A stretch of 5,124 nt of DNA from Candidatus Omnitrophota bacterium (GTDB taxonomy: Bacteria; Omnitrophota; Gorgyraeia; Gygaellales; Profunditerraquicolaceae): positions 1 to 5,124 of the forward strand of contig JAHIZC010000002.1 in assembly GCA_018814745.1 (NCBI GenBank), given 5' to 3'. The notes beneath the pieces are model-generated. The model was not told the DNA's origin and did no database searches. It saw nothing but the letters and a program-made list of their open reading frames with translations. Positions within the stretch are counted from its first letter, which is position 1. Each line of letters opens with the position of its first letter. Below are positions 1 to 5,124 of this stretch, in pieces. The position numbers and the translations under genes are program-made.

Positions 1-216
1 GTAAAAACCCCGCGTTTCGGGCCTTCTGATCTTCTTGACGAAACATGGATGTGCCAGGAGGATTTGTATTGGAAGCTTTTTGGCGCTTCCGGCGGCTTTG
101 ATATCGGGAAAAGCTCAATGGAAATGAAAGAAATCTTTCAAAAGCGCCTTACAGAATGGGTTACTTCCGGAGCCTTCGGCGGCTCAGCAAGCTTCATTCT
201 TACACATAAGAAATAA
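1..216 (+). CDS. DUF4912 domain protein, C-terminal fragment (5' end outside window)
   Basis: The first frame is open from base 1 to a TAA at 214-216 and gives the last 71 residues of a protein whose start lies upstream. Visible motifs are VKTPRFGPSDLLDETW near the start, then KLFGASGGFDIG, and a Gly/Ser-rich tail (SGAFGGSAS) before a short basic end. The pattern V-x-TPR-x-x-PSD-x-x-DE-x-W followed by SGG matches my memory of the C-terminal part of DUF4912 proteins. These often sit beside GH57 enzymes and have no established biochemical role; a glycan-related job is only inferred from neighbours. No signal peptide or membrane segment can be judged from this fragment. The stop is 1 bp before the next ATG, so it is almost certainly co-transcribed with the branching enzyme. 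The coding call is strong; the family call is from recalled motifs only. Confidence 0.72.
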   Translation, partial: VKTPRFGPSDLLDETWMCQEDLYWKLFGASGGFDIGKSSMEMKEIFQKRLTEWVTSGAFGGSASFILTHKK

Positions 217-217
217 T

Positions 218-1807
218 ATGGAAAAAGGCTATCTTGCATTCATCCTTCATGCCCACCTACCTTTCGTCAGGCATCCGGAACACGAAAGCTTTCTGGAAGA
301 AAGCTGGTTTTATGAAGGGGTGATCGAAACCTATATTCCTCTAATAATAATGCTCAACCGGCTCTTAGAGGATAAGGTTGATTTCAAAATCACACTCTCC
401 TTAAGCCCTACTCTTTTAGCGATGTTTGAAGACGAACTGCTTAATATCCGCCTTGAGAAAAAAATAAAATCGCTGATTGAGCTTTCGGAAAAAGAGATCT
501 GGCGCAACAAAGATAACTCTCATCTAGCACCCCTGGCAAGAATGTACAATGAAATATACTGCGAATTTTTAAAGATTTACTCAGACCGCTATCACCACCG
601 GCTGATTAACGCATTTAAAGAATTTGATAGAACAGCTAACATCGAACTGATTACCTGCGGCGCCACGCACGGTTACTTGCCTCTGGTGGAACTCTACCCA
701 CAGGCGGCAAGAGCGCAGATTGAAGTTGCCGTAAACTCCTATAAGAATATCTTCGGCCATATCCCAAAAGGAATCTGGCTTCCGGAATGCGGTTATTACC
801 CCGGCCTTGATAGTATTTTAAAAGATGCGGGAATACGCTACTTTATCCTTGATACGCACGGAATACTATTTGGCGAGCCGCGCCCGCGTTTTGGCGTTTA
901 TAACCCTTACCTTTGCAAATCCGGTGTTGCTGTTTTTGGCCGGGATGTTGAATCATCGAAAGCAGTTTGGAGTGCGGTTGAGGGATATCCCGGAGACTTC
1001 AACTACCGGGAATTCTACCGCGATATCGGATACGATTTAGATTATGACTATATAAAAGGTTATCTTAACGGCGACGGAACGCGGATAGCAACTGGCATCA
1101 AGTACCACAAAATTACGGGTAAAGGGGATTATAAAGAATACTATAACCCCCAAATAGCTAGAGAAACAGCTAATAATCATGCCGGAAATTTTGTTTTTAA
1201 CCGGGTAAAACAGATTGAATACCTACATAGGGAAGTCGGACGAAAACCTATTGTTGTTGCGCCTTATGATGCTGAACTCTTTGGCCACTGGTGGTTTGAA
1301 GGAATTGAATGGCTCGGATGCGTAATCAGAAAAACCGCAGCGGATCAAAATGTCTTTAAGCTCACCACTCCCGCAGAATATCTCTCTTTTTACCAGGACT
1401 ACCAGGTAATCTCCCCCGCTCTTTCAAGTTGGGGTTGGAAGGGATATAGCGAAGTTTGGCTTGACGGCTCAAACGATTGGATTTACTCGCATTTACATAA
1501 AATAGCAGAACGCTTAATTGGGTTTGCGAATAAATTTCCGCGCGCAACAGGAGATTTGGAAAAAGCACTAAATCATTTAGCAAGAGAACTGCTTCTTGCG
1601 CAATCAAGTGACTGGCCTTTTATGATGAAGACAAATGCCTGCGCTGATTATGCAACACAGCGCGTTAAAGACCATATATACGCCTTTAATAAATTATACT
1701 CGATGATTGAAGGGAATAATATCGACCAACGCTGGTTGAATAAACGGATCGCCCAATATAACCTCTTCCCTTCTATAGATTACAGGATTTATCAAAACAA
1801 ACTGTAA
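218..1807 (+). CDS. GH57 1,4-alpha-glucan branching enzyme
   Basis: A cytosolic enzyme (no signal peptide) expected to cut alpha-1,4-glucan chains and reattach them as alpha-1,6 branches during glycogen synthesis. At 529 aa it has the usual length of the compact GH57 branching enzymes. The conserved GH57 regions appear in order: HAHLPFVRHPE (from residue 11), CGATHGYLPL (from 147), WLPECGYYPG with the probable nucleophile Glu190, YDAELFGHWWFEG with the probable acid/base Asp351, and SSWGWKG (from 403). These two residues correspond to Glu183 and Asp354 of Thermococcus kodakarensis TK1436. The helical C-terminal DUF1957 part follows, with SSDWPFM around Asp465-Trp466 and a Tyr/His-rich helix after it. 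All catalytic elements are intact. The ATG follows the upstream stop by one base with no evident Shine-Dalgarno sequence, suggesting coupled translation. Related GH57 alpha-amylases or 4-alpha-glucanotransferases are possible alternatives, but HAHLPFVRHPE and the DUF1957 tail favour branching enzyme. Confidence 0.93.
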   Translation: MEKGYLAFILHAHLPFVRHPEHESFLEESWFYEGVIETYIPLIIMLNRLLEDKVDFKITLSLSPTLLAMFEDELLNIRLEKKIKSLIELSEKEIWRNKDNSHLAPLARMYNEIYCEFLKIYSDRYHHRLINAFKEFDRTANIELITCGATHGYLPLVELYPQAARAQIEVAVNSYKNIFGHIPKGIWLPECGYYPGLDSILKDAGIRYFILDTHGILFGEPRPRFGVYNPYLCKSGVAVFGRDVESSKAVWSAVEGYPGDFNYREFYRDIGYDLDYDYIKGYLNGDGTRIATGIKYHKITGKGDYKEYYNPQIARETANNHAGNFVFNRVKQIEYLHREVGRKPIVVAPYDAELFGHWWFEGIEWLGCVIRKTAADQNVFKLTTPAEYLSFYQDYQVISPALSSWGWKGYSEVWLDGSNDWIYSHLHKIAERLIGFANKFPRATGDLEKALNHLARELLLAQSSDWPFMMKTNACADYATQRVKDHIYAFNKLYSMIEGNNIDQRWLNKRIAQYNLFPSIDYRIYQNKL

Positions 1808-1811
1808 AACA

Positions 1812-3056
1812 ATGTATAATGACTTTGATGCTTTAACTTTCATTATGGCCGGCGGAAAAGGAAAAAGATTATATCCGCTGACAAAAGACAGAACGAAACC
1901 AGCCGTCCCCTTCGGAGGCATTTATCGCATCATTGACTTCACCCTCTCAAACTGCCTTAATTCCGGCTTTCACCGCATCCACGTTTTAACTCAATACCGC
2001 TCCTCTTCTCTGCTCTTTCATATTAGAAAGGGATGGAATATCTTTGACCCGCAAGTAGGCAGCTATATTGATGTTGTCCCTGCGCAACAGAGGATTAACG
2101 ACAGTTGGTACCGGGGTACGGCAGACGCAATTTACCAAAACCTTTTCCTTCTTCGTGACGAGCGGCCGCAATACTGCATGATTCTTGCCGGAGACCATAT
2201 CTACAAAATGAACTATCAAAACCTTGCCAAATTTTATGTTGAAAAAGGGGCGGACTTTGTTCTGGGGGTGACGCGCATGCCTGCAGAAAAATCAGAGGAG
2301 TTCGGCGTCTGCGAACTCGACGCTGACGGTAGGCTGATAAATTTTTCCGAGAAACCTTCTAAGCCTCAAACGATCCCGGATGACCCGCACCGGATTCATG
2401 CTTCCATGGGGATTTATTTTACAAGCGCCAAACTGATTGATGAAATCCTTACTGAAGAAGCCAAAAAAGAAAACGGTTATGATTTCGGCAAGGATATTAT
2501 TCCTGCAATATTTAAAAAGTTTAAGGTTTATGCTTATGATTTTAATCGATATGAAAAATACGGATCGTACTGGCGTGATGTCGGAAAAATTGACGACTAT
2601 TACAATGCGAATATGGATCTAGTGAAGATTATACCGGAGTTTAACCTATATGACCGGGATTGGCCAATCAGGACTACTTACGAACAATTTCCTCCGGCAA
2701 AGACGGTTTATGACGGTTCATTTAACCCATCGAGAAAAGGAGAATCAATACAATCTCTGCTCTCCCATGGAGCAGTAATCAGCGGAGGGAAAGTAATCAG
2801 GTCAGTAATCTCTCCTGGTGTGAGAATTAATAGTTTCTCTTTGGTGGAAGACTCTATTTTGCTAAACGGAGTCGATATCGGACGTTACGCAAAGATCAAA
2901 AGAGCAATCGTTGATAAAGGTGTCCAGATTCCCCAACATGCAGAAATCGGCTATAACCTCCTTGAAGATAAAAAACGCTTCCACGTTACGGAAAACGGTA
3001 TTGTGGTGATTGCTAAAGGCGAGAACATCCCATCTTTAAAACCTAGCGAATATTAA
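1812..3056 (+). CDS. glgC: Glucose-1-phosphate adenylyltransferase (ADP-glucose pyrophosphorylase)
   Basis: Makes ADP-glucose and pyrophosphate from ATP and glucose-1-phosphate, the committed step of bacterial glycogen synthesis. The 414 aa are close to the E. coli length (431), with a shorter N-terminus. The nucleotidyltransferase domain shows AGGKGKRLYPLT (residues 13-24), KPAVPFGG (29-36), the QQRINDSWYRGTADA region, LAGDHIYK with catalytic Asp128, the glucose-1-phosphate motif FSEKP with Lys181, and WRDVGK (254-259). From about residue 290 the sequence becomes the left-handed beta-helix domain, ending with IPQHAEIGYN and RFHVTENGIVVI. Relative to E. coli GlgC, activator-site Lys39 and His46 align with Asp26 and Pro33, while Arg40 and Arg52 are kept as Arg27 and Arg39, so allosteric control may differ. 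It starts 4 bp after the branching-enzyme stop without a visible Shine-Dalgarno sequence. Its last 14 bp overlap the convergent treT gene. Confidence 0.96.
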   Translation: MYNDFDALTFIMAGGKGKRLYPLTKDRTKPAVPFGGIYRIIDFTLSNCLNSGFHRIHVLTQYRSSSLLFHIRKGWNIFDPQVGSYIDVVPAQQRINDSWYRGTADAIYQNLFLLRDERPQYCMILAGDHIYKMNYQNLAKFYVEKGADFVLGVTRMPAEKSEEFGVCELDADGRLINFSEKPSKPQTIPDDPHRIHASMGIYFTSAKLIDEILTEEAKKENGYDFGKDIIPAIFKKFKVYAYDFNRYEKYGSYWRDVGKIDDYYNANMDLVKIIPEFNLYDRDWPIRTTYEQFPPAKTVYDGSFNPSRKGESIQSLLSHGAVISGGKVIRSVISPGVRINSFSLVEDSILLNGVDIGRYAKIKRAIVDKGVQIPQHAEIGYNLLEDKKRFHVTENGIVVIAKGENIPSLKPSEY

Positions 3057-4257
3057 GCGTGGCGGTAATCAAGGCAAGATAATCGCAAAGATGCCTGGTA
3101 ATAAGAAAGTTTCTACGCGTATAATCCTTGGCTTTCTCTCCCATCTTTTCTGAAATCACCGGATTATTTAGTAGATAGCGCACCCGGTAAGCACACCCTT
3201 CAATTGAATTCACAGTAAACCCGGTCTCACCGTAAATAACCTGGACATTAATTCCTCCGACTGCTCCTGCAACAACCGGCTTGCCTTTCCACATCGCCTC
3301 TGCTACGGTTAAGCCGAATCCTTCTTTTGTAGACTTTTGTATTACAACGCTGGCTGCGCGCTGTAAGGCATTTATCTCGATATTTGCATCCGGAGGCAAA
3401 TCCAGTATGAATATATCTTTATCCGTTACTGCCTGTTCCTTTACAGAATTAAGGAACATTGCCCCTTCCGGGTCATCAGCAGCACTTCCGCCAGCAAGCA
3501 CAAGTATACAATCATTATTTTTCTTCACCAGTTTATACACCTCAATCACCCCAAGCGGGTCCTTGAATTTATCAAACCGCGAGACTTGTAAAAGCATCGG
3601 CCTGTCACTGGGAATGCCGTATTTTGCTAAAACCTGGTTGATCTCTAAGCTATCTAATTCTTTATTCTTATCGCTTAAAGGATCGATTGAAGGGTACAAA
3701 AGATATTGGGTGATATTAAGTTTCTGCGCAAAGCTGGGTAAAGAGAAAATTGCTCCGTCATAGCGGCTGACATAGTCTCTTAAGAACTGCCAGACTTTTC
3801 GCTGCGGGTTTGATATATCAATGTGGCAGCGCCAGATCCATTTTGAATCTTTTGGTTTATATTCAATAAGCGCTGCCGGCTGAGGATCATGGATTATCGC
3901 CAGTTCCGCATCTAAAGAGAGCTCTGCGGCACAGTCTTTATTTACCTGCTTGTATTCATTATACATCTGCGCTGTAATTGCCTGGGGCTGGCCCTGCAGG
4001 GCATTATGAAGACTCTTTGTTGTCTGATAAAAGAGCGGGGTTCCTGAAATTATCTCCCAGCGAGCGATGATCCCGAGCTCATTAAAAAAGGGAATCAGGC
4101 GCAGCAGCATCTCTGCTACTCCTCCGCCATAGCGTGTGGAGTTCACATGCAGGATAGACTTGCCTTTTAGCCGCTCTGCTAATTTATAAAGCAGATCAAC
4201 TACTCCGGCAGGAGCGATATCTCGATACGAGTCTAAAGTGATTTTTTCAGTATTCAT
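3043..4257 (-). CDS. treT: Trehalose synthase, GT4 glycosyltransferring type (TreT)
   Basis: A 404-aa GT-B glycosyltransferase of family GT4. TreT enzymes join glucose from ADP- or UDP-glucose to free glucose to give trehalose, and some run in reverse. The N-terminal domain has HVNSTRYGGGVAEML (residues 37-51), the family hallmark, then HDPQPAAL (from His123) and WIWRCHIDIS. The C-terminal donor domain has VSRFDKFKDPLGVIE (Arg227 and Lys232, likely contacting the donor diphosphate), LAGG, and EGFGLTVAEAMWKG, giving the E-x7-E pair Glu312 and Glu320. No signal peptide is seen. The ATG overlaps the DUF5752 stop in ATGA and has an AGAGG Shine-Dalgarno 7 nt upstream. Gene order with DUF5752 supports TreT. 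The main alternative is a GT4 trehalose phosphorylase, but those I know are much longer. Donor preference cannot be read directly; the convergent glgC suggests ADP-glucose. The stop codon lies inside the glgC 3' end. Confidence 0.88.
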   Translation of the reverse strand: MNTEKITLDSYRDIAPAGVVDLLYKLAERLKGKSILHVNSTRYGGGVAEMLLRLIPFFNELGIIARWEIISGTPLFYQTTKSLHNALQGQPQAITAQMYNEYKQVNKDCAAELSLDAELAIIHDPQPAALIEYKPKDSKWIWRCHIDISNPQRKVWQFLRDYVSRYDGAIFSLPSFAQKLNITQYLLYPSIDPLSDKNKELDSLEINQVLAKYGIPSDRPMLLQVSRFDKFKDPLGVIEVYKLVKKNNDCILVLAGGSAADDPEGAMFLNSVKEQAVTDKDIFILDLPPDANIEINALQRAASVVIQKSTKEGFGLTVAEAMWKGKPVVAGAVGGINVQVIYGETGFTVNSIEGCAYRVRYLLNNPVISEKMGEKAKDYTRRNFLITRHLCDYLALITATLNIR

Positions 4258-4898
4258 TCTTTTGCCTCTGCCAAAGATAACTGCAGCAGTTTTTCTCTTA
4301 AGCTTTCTAAACTATACATGTAACTATCCAATACCTCAATTTTATCAGCAAGCCCTTTTAAACCTAAAGAAGACTCAAGCCAGATGGAAAAATCGGTTTT
4401 GCCTAGCCGATCACGCATTCTTGCCTCAAAAATATGGTTATAAATTGCGCTGGCATCAACAATCTTTAACGCCGCAGTAAACTCACTAAGACTCTTTACT
4501 ACAATCCCTGTGGGTACTTCGATAATAGTCGATTTCATAAAATAAAAAGGCTGGCCATAGACAACGGCGGGCACGAATTTTATATCGAAAAGGTGATCAT
4601 CAATAATATCTACCAGCTCTATGCGGATATCTTCCAGGCTTTTGTTATGCATAGGGGTTACAGAAGCCAACTTCTCGCCTAAGACCCTGTCGCGGACCTG
4701 TATTGCTACCCAATTGGCAAAGTCATTTGGATAAGGCCCAGCGATGTAGAAATGCCTTAAGAAATAACTGTGCGTGTGGTAATAGATCGAGTCAATCGGC
4801 ACCTCTTCGATCAACTCCAAGAGCTCCCGTTCGTCATTGGCTTTCTTGCCGAGAAGCTCTTTTATTTCAATACATCCGGTAAAATGAAATTCAGTCAT
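4254..4898 (-). CDS. DUF5752 family protein, treT partner, function unknown
   Basis: A 214-aa soluble protein without signal peptide or membrane segment. The N-terminal part (FHFTGCIEIKELL, then SIYYHTHSYFLRHFY at residues 37-51 and PNDFANWV at 57-64) matches my recollection of DUF5752, a family often found next to trehalose or related glycosyltransferase genes. The clustered His and Tyr residues (Tyr39, Tyr40, His41, His43, His49, Tyr51) are the most conserved-looking stretch and could form a ligand or metal site, which is inference only. A middle region is followed by a helix-rich C-terminus (about 165-214) that may mediate contacts. It is the first gene of a two-gene operon with treT, joined by an ATGA overlap. 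That implies coupled, near-stoichiometric translation and a related task. The start is supported by AAGGA 7 nt upstream and by a strong promoter about 86 bp upstream. Confidence 0.85.
   Translation of the reverse strand: MTEFHFTGCIEIKELLGKKANDERELLELIEEVPIDSIYYHTHSYFLRHFYIAGPYPNDFANWVAIQVRDRVLGEKLASVTPMHNKSLEDIRIELVDIIDDHLFDIKFVPAVVYGQPFYFMKSTIIEVPTGIVVKSLSEFTAALKIVDASAIYNHIFEARMRDRLGKTDFSIWLESSLGLKGLADKIEVLDSYMYSLESLREKLLQLSLAEAKE
4265..4269 (-). promoter_or_regulatory. Ribosome binding site of treT
   Basis: On the minus strand AGAGG lies 7 nt before the treT ATG (4257-4255), inside the end of the DUF5752 gene. It supports this start and means treT can recruit ribosomes itself as well as through the ATGA overlap. 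Confidence 0.7.
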
Positions 4899-4905
4899 TT
4901 TTTAA

Positions 4906-4910
4906 TCCTT
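4906..4910 (-). promoter_or_regulatory. Ribosome binding site of the DUF5752 gene
   Basis: The minus strand reads AAGGA, then TTAAAAA, then ATG, a purine-rich Shine-Dalgarno at 7-nt spacing. It fixes the start at 4898 and is stronger than anything before the branching-enzyme or glgC genes. Confidence 0.8.
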
Positions 4911-4953
4911 ATCAACACTTAAAAGGAAAACTGGACTTACTCTCATATAAGCC

Positions 4954-4970
4954 AAGAGGAAACCACTCTT
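4954..4970 (-). other. Small hairpin at the 5' end of the operon leader
   Basis: AAGAG and CTCTT can pair across a 7-nt loop, a few nucleotides after the predicted transcription start. Only 5 bp pair and no T-tract follows in either direction, so it is not a convincing terminator. It might protect the mRNA 5' end or be chance. The rest of the leader (4953-4911) shows no riboswitch fold that I recognise. Confidence 0.25.
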
Positions 4971-4983
4971 TATGTAGGGATGC

Positions 4984-5012
4984 ATTATAAGGCTAAATAA
5001 ACCTGTTATCAA
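4984..5012 (-). promoter_or_regulatory. Sigma70-type promoter of the DUF5752-treT operon
   Basis: Read on the minus strand, a -35 box TTGATA (5012-5007, five of six consensus bases) is followed by exactly 17 bp and a perfect -10 box TATAAT (4989-4984). Transcription should start near 4977-4975, giving a leader of about 77-79 nt. Near-consensus boxes at ideal spacing suggest good basal expression by the housekeeping sigma factor. No obvious operator overlapping the boxes could be identified by eye. Not verified experimentally. Confidence 0.8.
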
Positions 5013-5124
5013 GAAAATTAGGTGCTATGGTGAACACTCCCGCCAAGCGCTATCTTCAATGAGTACGCAACTTATAGAGCGACAGCGAACATAAGTTGCT
5101 GTGCGAATTGATTCCGAGCGCAAC
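5013..5124. other. Noncoding stretch upstream of the DUF5752-treT promoter
   Basis: No credible gene is visible on either strand. The longest frames open to the window edge are about 32 codons on the minus strand and only about a dozen codons on the plus strand, with no recognisable product and no ribosome binding site. The stretch holds the palindrome at 5067-5099. It differs in texture from the AT-rich leader and promoter (4899-5012), with more GC-containing short words such as GAGCG, AGCGA and GTGCG. Confidence 0.55.
5067..5099. repeat. Palindrome (9-bp perfect stem) near window end, possible dispersed repeat unit
   Basis: GCAACTTAT (5067-5075) is the exact inverted complement of ATAAGTTGC (5091-5099), with a 15-base loop holding GAGCGACAGCGAAC. 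If T5100 is bulged out, the stem can extend through 5063-5066 with 5101-5104, including one G-T pair. A further copy of GCAAC, preceded by GAGC, sits at the last bases (5116-5124), so the motif may continue past the edge. No T-run follows, which argues against an intrinsic terminator. A REP- or MITE-like repeat, or a binding site, are possibilities; none is shown. Confidence 0.5.

Noticed and set aside
825..1040. Plus-strand open frame of 71 codons inside the branching-enzyme gene
   Set aside because: It lies wholly within the GH57 gene in another frame, has no recognisable product and no ribosome binding site.
1362..1607. Minus-strand open frame of 81 codons
   Set aside because: It is antisense to the conserved GH57 C-terminal region and its translation looks like a shadow.
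1694..2219. Minus-strand open frames at 1694-1921 and 1986-2219
   Set aside because: Both are antisense to the GH57/glgC coding sequence, which is conserved in the forward frame; no motifs are seen.
2437..2622. Plus-strand open frame of 61 codons inside glgC
   Set aside because: It is out of frame with the strongly conserved GlgC WRDVG region and is rich in Lys/Met/Ile as expected of a shifted frame.
3281..3763. Plus-strand open frame of 160 codons opposite treT
   Set aside because: Despite its length, it is antisense to the TreT donor domain with the E-x7-E motif; no family resemblance and no promoter are visible.
4238..4480. Plus-strand open frame of 80 codons opposite the DUF5752 3' end
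   Set aside because: It is antisense to a gene with good start, spacing and operon context; the translation shows no known motif.
4954..4970. Leader hairpin as an attenuator or riboswitch
   Set aside because: Only 5 bp pair, no alternative structure or T-run is visible, and no known aptamer consensus is present.
5027..5094. Tiny plus-strand open frames starting at 5027 and 5059
   Set aside because: Each is only about 11 codons with no ribosome binding site; they overlap the palindrome and are most likely chance.
5067..5099. Palindrome read as an intrinsic terminator or tRNA-like structure
   Set aside because: No U-tract follows on either strand, the loop is long, and no tRNA arms or CCA end can be found.

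Overview
The window looks like chromosomal carbohydrate-storage metabolism from an uncultivated or environmental bacterium. It holds five genes in two convergent groups, nearly gap-free, with moderate GC content. A DUF4912 protein, a GH57 branching enzyme and a bacterial-type GlgC in a row, facing TreT and DUF5752, suggests a deep-branching Gram-negative bacterium; Candidatus Omnitrophota is my best guess. That placement rests on gene content from memory and is not proven by the sequence. I see no transposase, integrase, CRISPR array, rRNA or tRNA.

Plus strand, 1-3056: the 3' end of a probable DUF4912 gene (1-216), a GH57 1,4-alpha-glucan branching enzyme (218-1807) and glgC, ADP-glucose pyrophosphorylase (1812-3056). 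The gaps are 1 and 4 bp, and neither downstream gene has a clear Shine-Dalgarno sequence. They probably share one mRNA and rely on translational coupling. GlgC makes ADP-glucose and the GH57 enzyme branches the glucan built from it. The glycogen/starch synthase that would link them is not in the window.

Minus strand, 4898-3043: a DUF5752 gene followed by a GT4 trehalose synthase of the TreT type, overlapping by the four bases ATGA. A near-consensus sigma70-type promoter (-35 TTGATA, 17-bp spacer, -10 TATAAT) lies at 5012-4984. It gives a leader of about 77 nt ending in a good Shine-Dalgarno sequence. The treT and glgC 3' ends overlap by 14 bp, so no intergenic terminator separates the two units.

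The two groups meet at ADP-glucose. GlgC produces it, glycogen synthesis consumes it, and TreT can use it with glucose to make trehalose, or regenerate it from trehalose in reversible versions of the enzyme. The locus therefore looks like a glycogen/trehalose partition point. The final 110 bases are noncoding as far as I can see and hold a palindrome that may be the edge of a dispersed repeat. The least understood items are the two DUF proteins. I did not find a clearly new type of system.
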